From Pyxicephalus adspersus (lineage: Eukaryota; Chordata; Amphibia; Anura; Pyxicephalidae): a stretch of DNA of 64,000 bases. Location: the NCBI RefSeq assembly GCF_032062135.1, contig NC_092862.1:42669139-42733138 (forward strand). Reading direction: 5' to 3'. Made by a program: the position numbers and the translations under genes. The notes below the pieces were generated by a model. That model was given only the letters and a program-made list of their open reading frames with translations, ran no database searches and was not told the DNA's origin. Positions 10,550-24,122 of the stretch are shown one piece after another (the first letter of the stretch is position 1; each line of letters opens with the position of its first letter).

Positions 10550-13330
10550 GAAATATATAAGACTTACTAACAAATCCTGTTAAATTATATTTAAAAGCAT
10601 ATTCGAATTGCTTGGGATTTTTTTTAACATGTCTGACTGGAGCCAGTTTACCATACTTACCTAATGAATTAGGATACAGGGTTTTCCAATTTTTTTGCAT
10701 ACATTTGACTAAAAATAAATGTTAGATGCATATTTTATTTTGTTATGTCTGGGTTTACTCATTGTGACATTCCACATATTTAAGCCATTACTGTGATTTT
10801 TTTAATATATTTTGCATCTAAGGGACCTTGGCTAATATCCGTTATGAAACATTTTTGAAGAAGATGCCTTTTTTTCAAGTGATTTAGCAGTCAGTGGTAT
10901 AAAGAGGCTGCATTGAAAAGGAACCATTGGAGAGCTCTCTACAGTATATTATAGAAATCCTTTATCTTTTTAAAGTTATACATCAGTTTAGTACAGACCA
11001 GATTCAATAGGTTTTTACATCTAATAAAAATGGTATGTGGTTCTGGCAAAGCAGAGCAGGCAAGCAAAAAATTATTGCTGCTTTTTCAAGGTTAGTCAAA
11101 AATATATCTTGCAGGCTGAATAATCCCAATAATTGATCCTATGGTTAACAGTTCGTGGGACCTTCGCTGTTCAGTTATTGGAGATGATGCTAAAACCAAT
11201 CACAGTTTCCAAATATTCCAAGGAGCATGGCCAACATCATTATCGGGATGTGTGTTTTTGAAATGACGATAGGTTGCAGCTAAGGGCCTATATTGGTTAT
11301 CACCTACGTTCCTGTGTCATTCCAGGCAACAAAGGAAACAAATCACTGAGCTACCAATGCAATTCAGTAACTTCTGGGTGATATCAATGCCCAGTGAATG
11401 TAACATCTTTTGGTCCTGGTGATTGGCAACTCAGGTCAGAGCACTTAAAAGAGAAGCCATTTCTTCCCCCATAACAAAAAGTCTGTTTTGTCAGACTTTT
11501 CTAGCAGGGGCCTTTGCCTGGCTGCTCAGAAGCCTAAAAATACCAGCTTTGGATTCCACTGTGAACAAGGCCTAAAAGTAGATCCGTCACCAGAAGGCCA
11601 ACATGTCTCAAGTCAATTTTGGACCCCTGGTGTTTCACTGAAATCCATCAAAACAACCATGGCAGCTGCTTAAATCATTTTGAAATAAAAAGAAGCCGTG
11701 CACATGGACAATACACAGAACAATACAAAACCTCCAACATACCCTCCAGATAGTCAGCTTAAAACAACATGTAAAAAATATCTGATAGGAAGGTGATTGC
11801 ATATTCTGTAGCAACCACTCATAATCTTAGTGTATGTTTAAAATCCGGGTAATGTAAATCACACAGACACATTTCTTTCTCATACATTTATTTGGAAGAC
11901 TCTGTAAGTTTTGCTGCTGGCACAGTGGAACGGCAAGGCTGTGCAGATATTTTGGTTCTAATGGAATACTCTTTATAAACATATTGAACAACCTTTAAAA
12001 GATAAGGCACATTTGCTGCTCTAATTCAAAGCCCTTTTGATATATTTTTAATCTGTTTTCTTTTTACTTACAGAGATAAAGAAAGAACAGCATGATAGAT
12101 ATTCAGCATTTATTGTGTGTAATTTTATTAAATCCTGGTGTGCTTTTAGCTTTTTATGTGAATAGTACTACATATGCATTGAGTCCTTCTATTGCAGTTC
12201 AGTGCTTGGAAGTCAATAAGTAAGCCTGAAAAGCATTCACAGAAGAATGACATTAAAAACATCCAGATTGGTCACTCATTCTGTGTCAAAGCTGAAGCTA
12301 GGGGCAGATTTCGTCTCATCCTGGTGTGTGGTACCATACTTTAAAATATGGTTGCAGCGGAAACATGTGTACAAGATATAAATGTAGTTGGATCAATGGT
12401 TCAATATAAAGTGTCATTTGTTCTTCACTAGTAACACGTCCATGGGCAAAAATATCAGAGTGAACTGTATGTGCTAAGTGTTAGCAAATTTGATATACAG
12501 TTATCACAAAAAAATGTGAGGCAATGTTTTATGTTGTAAAATGTAGATTTTCTGCAGGTACAGAAAAATGTCTGTTGATCTTTATAGTAGCTAGTGATAT
12601 ACAATGTACCATGCTAGCCTGACAAAGGATTATACCGCACCTAAAATAGTGTATAGTCTGTATCAAGCCACAACTTGTTTCTTAATTATGAATAAATCAG
12701 GGAAGAGTTGATTTCCTCATCGCTTTTGCTTTTGCAAATTTTCTTACACTTCTTGTCTTTCTGACAATATTTTACAAGACAGTAAATCATTTCAGTAATG
12801 ATAGCCTGGACAGCATTGCAAGCCTGATGGGAAAACTAACTCTTCCCCACTTTATCCACAACTTTCCAACAGAGCACACACAAAATTTAAAAAATGTTTT
12901 AATTTTGTGGAGCGGGCAAAGCTACGACTCATATCAGATTTCTATTTCTGTTTATGTCACTGTTGTAGATTTTCTATCATTTTCTGTTTGGTAAAACTAT
13001 ACTGGTCAATAGGACAGGAAATGAGAGTACATATCTTTAATAAATCTCCTAGATAGCACTCAGTTTCTGTAAGGAGTTTTAATTCTTTCCCACTCTATCC
13101 AAAACTGATAAAAAGTTTTTGGTTTTATATTTACTTCCTCAGCCTATAAAGATTATTACTTTAATTCCAAACTTCCTGTTGATTCTGATAAATATTTTCT
13201 GCCCTTGTAACTTCCTTGGGGTGACATCCTAAATACATTTAGGCTGTTCACCTAATAAGGTAAAAAATATCATCTTGCAAGGGATAATTCACTTAGTGAA
13301 TGTAGTGATAGCTCGCTTTGCAAAGAATAC
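10550..13330. other. Intronic sequence, no gene seen
   Basis: No exon, RNA gene or clear transposon end. The part from about 11120 to 11480 is more GC-balanced than its surroundings and may be an old repeat or conserved intronic sequence, but I cannot name it. Confidence 0.45.
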
Positions 13331-13333
13331 CCA

Positions 13334-13475
13334 TTTTTATTATCAGTAAACAGTATTTATATAGTGCCAACATATTATTCAGCTCTGTAAAATAAATAGG
13401 GGTTGCAAATGAAAGACAGATACATAGCACATGAAGAGGAAAGGACCCTGCCCAAAGCTCACAATTTAATTTACC
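13334..13475 (-). mobile_element. LINE-type (L2/CR1-like) 3' tail, minus strand
   Basis: Reads tttatatagtgccaacatat, then ataaataggggttgcaaatg and agacagatac, the reverse complement of the tail seen at 21649. The tract near 13334 (tttttattatcag) matches the ATT-rich 3' tail. Family assignment rests on the L2-like ending (serving of CAGCGCTG..GGCGCTATATAAAT then AAT repeats). Confidence 0.7.
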
Positions 13476-15507
13476 TGCAAGGTAAGAAGTGGTCTGAAAG
13501 TCTAAAATGGCTCTAAAAAGCGTGTCACCCAAGGACATTAAACTTTGTTACTGTAATGATCCCCATGTTAAAATAAAGGGGAAAAGCTTTAAAAAAGTCA
13601 CACCGATGCAGCCACCACATCTAAGAACTGGTAAGCTGCAATAACAATATCACATTTTTGTTTTGGTTTCAAAAAAACTTAACATTGATTTGGAGGTGCT
13701 AGTGTGGAACTTTAAGTGCCTAAAAATACATTTGGGGAAATTGTAGTACATTAAAGTAACAGGTGCATTTTTTGTCTTGTTTGGTTCTACAAAATAAATG
13801 GTTCAGTGACAGAAAATTATATGTAAGTTAGTAGAGGTATTGGAAAGTAGAAAATTGGGTAGATCAGGGAGTGTGTAATTACCCAATGTACTATAACAGT
13901 TTTACAAGCGTAAAATAAGCTTTCTGTTTTCATTTATCTCCTTTTGTACAGTTGCAGCTGGTCAGTTCCTGAGTAGCCTATTCAGGATATCTTCTATCCA
14001 AACCAAATTATTTTCTGTGTTTCAGTTCTTTGTGGAAGCCAGCCAAGCACAGGGTTTTATGACAGTAGAACTTATATCGATACAGCCATTTGTAGCCAGT
14101 CAGATCAGCATAAAGTTCCAATCATCAAAGAGTAATTCATGACTTGAGGGAACTTATGACCTTGCAGAAGATGGTTGCTTGCTAGTGATCTTGCAGTTGC
14201 TTTTCCACTGTCATTAGTTATAAGAATAGTGCAGGTGAAATGAAATAAAAGACATGTGCTGTTCTTCTCACCTGTTCAGCCAGACCATATGGATTACTTA
14301 TTTAACAGATGTTTTATTATAATGTTGAGTATTGAGGAAATTAGGATTTCTAGTGTTCCCTCCCAGAAAATGTTCCATCTGGACTGTAGTGGTGTGGGTT
14401 GGGTAATGGCAGAATGTGTAGCACAGAAAGGACAGTGAATGCTGTGGTCCAATAAATTTGTCCAACCAGAGTATCAGCAAATAAAAGTAAATATGCAACC
14501 TCCGTTTTTCTCAATCATGAATCTCCTCTCAAGCTGACTCCATCCACATTTCTTCCTTTGCACTCCAGTGTTGTTTTTATGCCCTCTAAAAAAATTTTTT
14601 TTTGCCTTTACCACTGCACAGGAGCTGAGCAGCTGCATTAAGCTCCTTAACTGAACCAGTTACTACACACTTTACAGGAATAGCCCTTCTAAGATGTCAC
14701 ATTCTGGCACCTGGTGTGCCAGAAAGTGGCATCCTCCAGTGTGCCTACACCTCCCCTATATGCCTTATTCCTATCCCCCACTCCTGTTTTCTATCCTATA
14801 GCTGCAAGTTGCTACCTCCCAATTGCCACATGCAAGTGTTCATATTTGAACCTCCTCTACTTTTGCTTGCTTTCCTTCCCCTTGCTATGCCATTGGTGAC
14901 TTGTATGGCAATGTAGGGTTATCAGGAAAAATCACTAAAGGCAGTGGGGTATAGTGACCTTTTGCCTTGGTTGCAACATGTCCCTTATATACTTCTTTGC
15001 TGTGATCACTTGTAATGGCAGTTTGAACTTTCAGCGGCAGTTTGATCAGTCACTTACAAGATGTTAAAAAGGCATTTAGGCTGGTGGTGGTCTCTTGAAG
15101 CCAAGTCTTGGAAAACACAGTATCTTGGTCCACTTAAGTCTGCTTTGTCAATAATTTATAGTTGTGTTGTCTGAACACTTGTGGTGTCTCAATTAAAAAC
15201 ACCATTAATACCCATTTTTGATCCCACTTATCCTTGCACATGGTAAGAGTTTATTGTAAGCAGGGTCAGGATGTTGAAATGCATGGAAGTGATGTGTATA
15301 AAATATGTCATGTCAAAGAGAAGGTAGGTATGAAGTGTAATAACTGATCATATAGGTGGGAGGGTGCTCAGTTTATTGGAGCAAATGGTGCCATTTGCTG
15401 AGCATCCTCCAGTGAATTATGGTATGAGATTAGTTATTTACAATAAATGGTGGTATGTGCTTAGTTTATTGGTATTAATGGTGGTTTTCAAATATATTGT
15501 GCATTGT

Positions 15508-15509
<2 letters not shown>

Positions 15510-15559
<50 letters not shown>
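15510..15559. repeat. (AT)n microsatellite
   Basis: Fifty bases of uninterrupted AT. Confidence 0.97.
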
Positions 15560-15563
<4 letters not shown>

Positions 15564-15846
15564 GTTTAAATAATGTTTCAGTTGTGATCAACGGTCTGAT
15601 CTTTTTTTAATAGAAATTGTTGTCTTTTTAAATGTTTTAACTTTATGGTAAATGTTTGTGTGTCAGTAATGTTTGGACTGACACATTGAAAATGTAATTG
15701 TTATTGCAAATAAAACTAAAGTATCACAGCCAGTACTTTACTTTGTTGTTGTCACTGTATAAAAGGAGGATATTTTAGTCTCCAGTACAGTATGTTGTCT
15801 TAGCTACTATGCTGTTTGCATAGTTTACTAAAACGTAAAGGATTTA

Positions 15847-16956
15847 CGAAGGGGGGCTGAAAAGTTCCTGGCATTGCCCAGAAAGAGGAGAGCCAGAGTT
15901 ATGAAATAACACATTTATTCAACATATTCCCGCCTGAGACTGATGCACTTGGTACAGCGTAGTTGCAACTTTTCTAGACTGTTCAAATAAAAGACCTTTG
16001 GTTGGGCCGCAAACCAGCATCTTTGACATCAGAAATGTCCTGAAAACTTTGCCCCTTAGGGTGTTTCTTCAAATTCGGGAACAGATAAGAGCCCGAAGGG
16101 GCCAGGTCAGGTGAGTAGGGGGTGGGTGGACCAATTGGAAACCCAGGGTGTTCAATTTGGCAGCCACATTGTTGGACGTGTACGCAGGTGCATTGTCCTG
16201 CAAAAAAACGATACCTTTGGTCAACTTTCCACAGTGTTTTGTCTTAATTGCCTCCTTCAGCAGGAGGTTAGCATAGTACTGTCCGGTGATACTAGAGCCT
16301 TGAGGTAGGTAGTCCATCAACAGAATACCGTCTTTGTCCCAAAAAACCGATGCCATTCCTTTGACTGTTCCTTGGGCTAAAATGGCTTTGGATGCTTCAA
16401 CTTGTTCCTTCTTCTGATCACTGTTCAAACATTTCGGCACCGCGTTTGTCTAGGATAGTGGTGATAACAAACCAACACTCTCCTTTGAGATGTCAAGTAT
16501 CTGGGCTATCTTTTTTGCGGATTGCGCCGGTCCTCAATAATCGGCTCATGGACAGCATTGCAGGTCGCCAGGTCAGTTGAGGTTGGGGGGTGCCCACGGC
16601 GGGGCTCATCTTCAACGGTGAAATGCCCAGTCTTGAAATGAGATATCCAGGTTTTGACAGTGCTGTAGGAAGAACACTTCTCCCCCAGTGTTAGTGACAT
16701 CTCAGTGTGATTGTCCTTTGCTGACTTTCCCCGAGGACAAAAAACTTCATGACATCCCGTAACTCCAACGACATGAAACTTGCTTGTGCCTCTGCCATCA
16801 CAGCTTCTCACTAAAAGATAAAACAGTTTTAAGAATCGCAAAGACCTGATATTTGCACAGTTACATACTAAGATATTAAGCTGTCATATGCCCCCACACT
16901 CATTTTTCTATTTTATCGGTAAGGGGGCAAAGCCAGGAACTTCTCAGCACCCTTCG
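15847..16956 (-). mobile_element. Internally deleted mariner element (Tc1/mariner)
   Basis: The left end CGAAGGGGGGCTGAAAAGTT and the right end, read inverted, CGAAGGGTGCTGAGAAGTT are terminal inverted repeats flanked by TA on both sides (15845-15846 and 16957-16958). Total length is 1110 bp, below the roughly 1.3 kb of full mariners. The transposase remnant is on the minus strand. It is the same lineage as 8226-8716, as shown by the shared MAEAQASF start region and the same end sequence. Confidence 0.93.
15900..16798 (-). pseudogene. Mariner transposase, broken
   Basis: Mariner transposases cut and paste the element using an N-terminal helix-turn-helix DNA-binding region and a DD34D catalytic domain. 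The likely start codon is at 16798-16796 (MAEAQASF). Within about 30 codons the frame shifts, and the next piece reads HTEMSLTLGEK, YSTVKTWISHFKTG and VEDEPRRG, typical of the DNA-binding half. A later frame has MASVFWDKDGILLMDYLP and FLQDNAPAYTS, carrying the second catalytic Asp. Between KEQVEASKAILA and MASVFWD, the usual segment with the first catalytic Asp (DETW motif) is missing. Near the C-terminus another frameshift follows VHPPP, and the LAPS..LFPNL motif has Gly where the third Asp is expected. It cannot encode an active enzyme. Confidence 0.9.
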
Positions 16957-16959
16957 TAT

Positions 16960-19900
16960 AAAAAATAATATTTTTTGTCTGCTGGGAGGAAGGGAATTGC
17001 CTAGTTTCTAGATGTAGTAGGAAAGTAGCAGAAAGACTTAACTTTTTAATCAAATATTCACTTAGGGGGTCTATAAGCAATGACCAGGTGCCTGTCAGAA
17101 AGAATTCAGATATGTTTTGCTTTCCATTTGGAATCCATGAACCGACATTGCTTAATGTCCCCGTGGCTTTAATTTTATCCTTAACAGTAAATAAATAGAC
17201 TAGATTGACTGTTCAAGTACTCATTGAACTCGACTTGACAGGAGACAAAAATAAATATTGAGAAATATTTCAAGGAGTTGTCATCACTTGCTAGCATCTA
17301 AATTTTACTTAAATAGTTCTATAATTTCAGTATTTTTTGTGTGTAATCAGTCACTGTAATGACCTTCTACCCCCTCCAGTATTGATCTGGGCTGATATAA
17401 TAGCGGTATTCGTTTTCTTGTTGCTAGGAGCCATTGGAAGCTGTCATATTCTTACTGGATGTCAGCAGAGTGAATTTAGATTGCAAGTCTTGTCTTTTAT
17501 GTTACATGCATGACTAGCTAATTGTTTCCGAAATACTGTATCTTCAGTAAAGATGATTAAAACACCAAAAGGCAAACTGAATTTGTGGAAATGAACGAAC
17601 AGGCCCAGGACCAAAGTGCCAAGATTATAGAGGATTAGTGGATTGGCCCGTATTCATTATTTTAGCTCATTTTTAAAAAGCAGACCTATCCTTAAAATCT
17701 AAAGTTTGGCTGTCTAGCAGGAATTCATTAGTACAGTTTATTATGACAGGGCAATCAGTAAAATAAATGTACCCTTGGCATATAATTGCAGATAAGAAGC
17801 AGCAGAACAGTTCCATACATGTTACTCCTCTTTAGCCTCACAGGTCCACTTCTTGTTTAGCCCCATCTACCCCTTCCTATAAAAACTGATGACTTGAAGA
17901 AAACAAAAAAAAAAACAAAGAAACAAAAAGTAAGAAATGTTACCCCGTCATCTAGTGAGGGTGACATTGCTGGGCCTTTTTAAAGGATGCTTGGAAAGTT
18001 GACATACCGTCTTAGTACGGTGCTTAAACGACCTCTTTCAACATTTATGATCCTCAGCTTCCAACAATATTGGGAGTAGGGTCAGTGATGTTATCCTCAG
18101 GCACAGGAAGGGTAAAAGCTTTTAATGTTTTATTTTCTTTGTTTAAGCCAGCCATTCCAGCAGATTACCTACTGTAAAGGCCATATCCATTTATAACTGA
18201 ATTGGTTTACACAGTTGGAATATTAGGCTTGCCCGAGTTTATTCCTACTATAAACTGGCCATGGATATCAATCAGCAATACACCGTTACTTAAACATTTA
18301 TCAGTAAAAAAAAATGTTTTGATCGAATGACAAATATACATTCACAACATCAGTCCCCTTACCACCTATCCACACTATCATAGGATTATATTAAGGTTAA
18401 GAAGTTCCTTTTAACTAAACTAATGGAAGAGAGCTAACTACACATTTTAAATACACAATTAAAGGAACTGAAATCTAATTGATGGGGTGGACAAGGGAAA
18501 GAAGAGCTTGGGCAAGAAGGGACAAAATGATGCAAGGGATCGTGATGGGCTCGGTCCCACTTTCTGCACACTTACAATGTGCGCTGAAATGAGAGTGACA
18601 GTAGAGTGCAAGATGTACTACAGCTACACATAGTATTTTTTATTACTTATTAGAATAAGTCATGCAGTCCCAAAGTAACTAATATACACTATCTGCTGAA
18701 AAAAAAACCAGACTTAATACAATAATCCACAGAATGTATGGAGGCTGTCATTGCAGCCCTTTCCATCTGAAAATGCCAATTGCCTAGTTTCCATGCTGAT
18801 CCTTTAGTTTTAATACTTTGAGGAAAACATAAACATAAACAAGAACATCTTTCTTTTTTCTGACGTTCCTGATCTGTATTCTGAAGTCATTGACCCCAGA
18901 GACAGCCTGACACTGACATTTTCAGATTGAGGTCAATAACGGCAGCCCCTGTGTTTCACTTATGGAAAGATCACTTAAAGATAATGGTAGGATCAATTAT
19001 TTTTTACTTCCAGAATAAATAGGTACTGCTTGTTTTGTTGATTTGTCTTTAGCAGTCCTGGCTATTGTCAATTTCCTTTTGACTGATGGGGTAAACATCA
19101 AATCTATCTTTCCTTTATTTGTGTTTATTAAATTTTCTATGCTGTTTCGAAACCTTCAAATGCAGACTGTTCTATAGCACTTGTTTACCATCATTTCCTT
19201 TCAGTTGGTAAAACTCTCAGACAGGAAATGGGAAATTCTTACAGGAATCTTTTCCATCTATTCATTTTTTTTGTCTGTCCACTAAGTCTTTACAAGGGAT
19301 TGTTTGAGGACAGAGCACTGTCTTTTGTTTTCAGAAACCTTGAAGTAAAGCCAATGAAAAATATGTAGCAAGAGTTTTATTAATAGTCAATGGTTTTGTG
19401 GCCATTGTCTGAATTCACAGTGACTGTTTTTGGCTGGTTGCGAATTATTATTGTTAAAGAAGCAAAAAATTGGCTTTACAATAAAAAATGTTTTTCTATA
19501 CCACTACATGTGGCTTGTGTGGTTATACACTGAAAAACAAAGCCCTCTGTGATAGTTCTTAGGTCAAGAGCTTCTAATGGAAAGAAGCATCACACACAAA
19601 AGTAACACCTTCCTTTCTTGTTCTAGTAGGGGATAATTCAACCACATTGCATGATGAGCTTCTAAATAGCCAGAAAATCTCTATGTGTGATAATGAGGCT
19701 TTCTGAGGCATGTTATTGGCCCCTGGGGTATCCCCAGATTCTCCTCACCTTAGTGTCCATTTGCCCAATAATTTAAGGAACATTTGAGCTGTTTATGGAA
19801 TCCTAATTTTTTGTCTTGCTTTTCTTTTGCAACTTTTATTGCCTATTTGGTTTCCTAGTTATACTACTTTTTTACTTTTCCCTGCTTTTCAGAAGCACAA

Positions 19901-21440
19901 TAGATATATTACCAACATTTTTAATACTTGGGTAAATAGCTATTTCTAGTGACCCATATCAAAGACTAAATCTTTGCTTTATGTTTTGTTACTCTCAGAA
20001 CATCATATAGACAGATGGAAGCTACTCATCTACAGTTACTATCAGGATGCTTTTTGGGGGCCTTCTATTACAAACATACCGTTTGATTCAGTGAACCAAC
20101 AGCTCACTGTATTGTATATGTTTTGATGGCACTGATAAAAGAACATATAAAAAAGATTTTATGTTAAGGCAGACTAGACCTATTTAGTTATTGGAAAAGA
20201 TTTGCTTGCAAGCTTGGAATTTGGGTTCTCTGGTCTCCCTTATTATTGTACATGTAAATTCTTTTTAGATTAATCCAATATTATCTCTGCTGAAGTAAGC
20301 TTTTTCTTAGATTTAGAAATATTGTCATCTTTTGTCTTATTGTTAGTGTTTGCTTTGTGTAGTGGGGCCTTAAATTCCTCCCAGGTGGAATTTAATCGCC
20401 ATGATCCCAATCCTTTGATGCGTTCCCAGTAGGGAAGCCAACCACTAGAGCTTCTCAAATCCACTTTGGCAGCGAGGAGGCAAGCCTGCATTAATCTCAG
20501 CTTGTTCCCTCTAACTAATTCTTTGGCTTTTTTGAGCTCTAACCTGTTAGATGTAAGCACAGACACAATAGTGGTTTTTGGGCACGTTCAATAAAGAAAC
20601 TTGTTTTTGTCCTTGTTCTTAAGTCTAGACTGTCAAGTAATGTAACACCAACACATTTTTTTTCTCTTTGAATGGAAGAGAAAGGTTGCAAGAAGATTAA
20701 TAATATTTCTGTGTTTTTCTCACTGTACATTCGGTGAGATCCACAGCTAATATCCAGACAGCAAGAAAGTGCCTTGAAACCTTATTATAGAACTCTGGAC
20801 TCAGAACAAAGATGCTAAAGTGATTTGTGTTGTGCTTAAAAAGAATACTATCCTCGAGGCATCTGATAGTGCTGTATTATATTGCACAGTGCAGTGAAAC
20901 ACAATACACACTCTTTTAGAATCTTTCATAGAGAACCGTGCTCTGATAATGGCCTCTAGTGACCTTAAGGCATCATTTTAAAGAATAGGTCTGCTATTTG
21001 TTAGAATAGCTGAAAATCTAATGCATACAAGAAAATACTTTATATGGTGTATGGATGTAGTATAATGACAGATGATTACATTATTGTACGTTTACTGGGG
21101 ACGAACATATTAGGTCATCATTCAAGGACATGCCATTATTGGTCATTTTATAATTTAAAAATGATTGAGCCCAATTACTGTTCTTAGATACAACAGTGAG
21201 GGGAAATCTCCACAAAGAGCACACTTAAGCCCTTAAAGATTTTGTACCACTTCCTTTTTGTCCTAAACTGAAATCAAATTTTAGTAGGAGTTGAGCTTTA
21301 ATGGCTTAATTTACTAATGTTTTTGTTATATCCATTCTTTTTTTTACCGTAATGCTTGTTTTTATTTAGCCATGTGATTGTAATTTTATAACATTTTCAC
21401 AATGTTTAAGGAACTTAAAAAAAAAAAAAAAAAAAAGTTT
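16960..21440. other. Intronic sequence, no gene seen
   Basis: Mostly unique AT-rich DNA. A 98-codon minus-strand frame at 20270-20566 is within chance expectation for a window this size and matches nothing I know. No transposon ends were recognised. Confidence 0.5.
21418..21436. repeat. Poly(A) tract
   Basis: Run of about 18 A, directly left of a CTAAGTGAAC-type repeat copy. Confidence 0.9.
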
Positions 21441-21570
21441 TTTTCCTTTACGTGATTGGATGGGTAATGTCAGGAAACTTTAACCTCATTGACTAAGTAA
21501 AAATTTCCTTGCAAAATTTAAATTTGGTCTGCTAAGTGAACAGCCTATATTAGTAAATTGACTCCAGTGG
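21440..21570 (+). repeat. Dispersed repeat, 'CTAAGTGAACA' family
   Basis: Contains gtgattggatgggtaatgtc, gactaagtaaaa, tgctaagtgaacag and ttagtaaattgactcc. The same word order (gattgggt, ctaagtaaa, ctaagtgaac, tttagtaaatcaaccc) recurs near 21880, 41520 and 42680, so this is a diverged dispersed repeat of unknown class. Confidence 0.55.
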
Positions 21571-21648
21571 CACTTGACTTAGTTAAAGTTGTTATGACCT
21601 GTATTGTTTTTTCCCACTTTCACTGAATACTGTGATACTTCCCCTCAC

Positions 21649-21800
21649 CTCTGTAAGCTTTTCGAGGCAGGGTCCGCTCCTCCTTCTGTGTCACTGTCTG
21701 AATCTGACTGTCATTTGAAACCCCTATTTAATGTACAGCCCTGCGTAAACTGTTGGCGCTATATAAGTCCTGTTTATTATTTATAATAATAATTTTATTG
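21649..21800 (+). mobile_element. LINE-type (L2/CR1-like) 3' tail, plus strand
   Basis: Reads gtaagcttttcgaggcaggg, gtgtcactgtctgaatctga, ccctatttaatgtacagcc, ttggcgctatataagtcctg and then a TTATTATTTATAATAATAA tail in pieces. The order and microsatellite tail match L2-like 3' ends; a SINE that borrowed the tail is also possible. Confidence 0.78.
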
Positions 21801-21879
21801 TTAGTTTACTGTTTACTGTGAGATTAAGTTCTGTTGACTTCGATGATCCAATTACAAGCAGGCAAAAATCCTATTATTT

Positions 21880-22010
21880 TTTACATTTTCCCGCATGTGG
21901 TTGAACAATCATTGTGAAGTGAGTCTTCTCCACATTACTAACCTAAGTGAAATATCTCTTTGCTAAGTGAACAACTTTTATTCTGTTAGTAAATCAACCC
22001 CATTGAAACA
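21880..22010 (+). repeat. Dispersed repeat, 'CTAAGTGAACA' family
   Basis: Contains cctaagtgaaatatctc, tgctaagtgaacaactttt and tagtaaatcaacccc in the same order as the copy at 21440, which lies only 300 bases away with a LINE tail between them. Confidence 0.55.
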
Positions 22011-23034
22011 AACAAAGCTATAGAGGATCTCATAGGAAGTTTTCTTTAGTTTTTTTGTTCCACATCCAAGTCTTTGTTTTAAAAAAGAACTGACAGCTTT
22101 GGGTGATTACAGTCCTTGTCAAAACACGGCTGACCGTCTGAGCTTCCTGTCTGGCGCACTGGAAAGTCTCAGCTGCATTACCTGCATTCCTCCCATGACA
22201 AAGACCAGGCACGCCATTTGGTTGGGGAAGCAAAATCAATGCTGTCACTTCTGTGCCTCATTTTCCTGACAAATAACACAGAATTCTTTAAATGTTCAAC
22301 ATTTTGCTCTTCAATAAGCAAGGCCATAGTGATTATTTTTTTTTGTACATAAAAATCATATCTACTAAATTGCCAGCTTTTTGTTATATGGGTGTCATAT
22401 ACTGAATTACATTTTTATTGACAATGCCTTTAGCTGTGTTTCTATGGATTTTAAGCTCTTTGCGCGACACACACAGCCCTCTTTGTTCTTTATTGTTTAT
22501 CCAATGACAAAATAACCATTAAATGCTTTTCCTTTTCTTTGCTGTTTTCACAACCCCTATTCCAAGGCCAATCTTCTTTCATTCGTGTTCTTGTGTATGT
22601 GTACTTTAGAAAGGTATGAGTGACAACAGCAGAGATTTGTGATTATTAGCAATACAAAGGCACCTAAATTACAATTTTCCCCATAGTGCCAAAGAACTTG
22701 GCAACAGATTCCATGAGATTAGTTAAACGTTTCTTAAGTAAAACATACCTAAACCCAAGTACAAATAATGCAATGTACTGCAGCTTACCGGTCCTTAGAT
22801 GTGGTGGTTGCATTGGTTATTGGTTATTTTTTCTTCTTATATTTACCGAGTGATTCTGCCACTAACACATTCTAGTCCTGGGATGACAATACTCATCTTT
22901 CTCTATCAGGAGAAAACAAGATAGGACTGCACAGTCCTGCTCTTCTCCTTCTCTCTCTGTAACATAAAGAAGTTAGGTTCTGTATGCCCCATAGCTAACT
23001 GAAGGCCTTTAAAGATGCTCAATAGATGTCAGAG

Positions 23035-23320
23035 AATTGTTGCTGGAATCGATCTTTCAAGAATGTTTCCATTGCCAGATAAATGAATGAGTACTTTATA
23101 TACAGCACTATCCTGTTCTATGAAGAGGGGAGAGAAGAAGACGTGTGAGTGGAACCCTGCTATATTGTCCTCCATAAGAGTGAACACGGTTCTTCCCGAT
23201 CGGTCCTTCATCAATCCACCATGGGTGGGGGGCTGCTGTACACATGCCAGATTTTCAAACAAGACGAGCATACCTGTTTGTCTCAGTCGACAATTATCTG
23301 ACAATTATCTGGCTTAACAG
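23035..23320 (+). mobile_element. Degenerate MITE, GCAATAATTGTCGTTGG-type family
   Basis: Internal landmarks are shared with the copies at 24123 and 62407: atatacagcac, ctatgaagaggggagag, ggaaccctgct, gatcggtcctt, gctgtacacatgccagattt. The ends are eroded, so boundaries are approximate. Confidence 0.6.
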
Positions 23321-24122
23321 AGCTAGCTGTATTATTGAAGACACACACAGAAATCAATCTGTATTTTTTTCAGAACAACAGGTAGTTTTTCAATTCATCA
23401 AACTGGTACAGCAAAATAATTTAAGTGATATACTTAACAGAACTAAAGAACCAAATACATAATAATGGTTTGGCTATGCGCTAGTAACAAAGGGGTGATG
23501 GTTTTATTTATTTATTTTTGTGGATAACTTGAGATTTATTAAATTATTCCGCTCCAACATACTTGAAAAGAAAGTTTGGACACAAAGAAAAGAAAAATCA
23601 TCTCAGCAGGGACACAGGAAGCAAAAAAATAGCTATATTTGGCTTCTCCCTATAAATCTAAAACAAAAAGTGCTGCTTAGAAATGATAAAATAACAAAAA
23701 ATCTTACCCTAGCAGCCCATTTAAAATGACATTCTATATTTGGCTTCTGGAAACATTGCCACTTTGGTTCAGAAGTTTTATTTTATTTTAGATAACGTTC
23801 ACTGTATGTGTTAAACATATAATATGCCAGAAAATGAATAGCTGCTTATTTACAGTAAGCCTTTATGTAAACGCTAAACCAGAACCAAAATCAAAAACCT
23901 AATTTTTATTCTGATCCTAATCCCTAAAATAACCTACACTTTACCCAAAACTACAGATGAAATGTATACTGTAATGATATTATTATAGCAATATATACTA
24001 TCATGCTACTTCTAGCAATGTATATGTATATAACATTACATTTACATGACCCACTTTTTATGAACGTTTGAATTTGATTTATTTTGTGTTTGTTGCTAAA
24101 ACCGTTAACTTTAAATGCTTTA

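Noticed and set aside
10425..10700. Frames rich in Ile-Tyr dipeptides (also at 15510, 42407 and 3827)
   Set aside because: Translations of TA microsatellites.
20270..20566. Minus-strand frame of 98 codons with tryptophan-containing, protein-like text
   Set aside because: Length is within chance, there is no splice or start context, and no family is recognisable.
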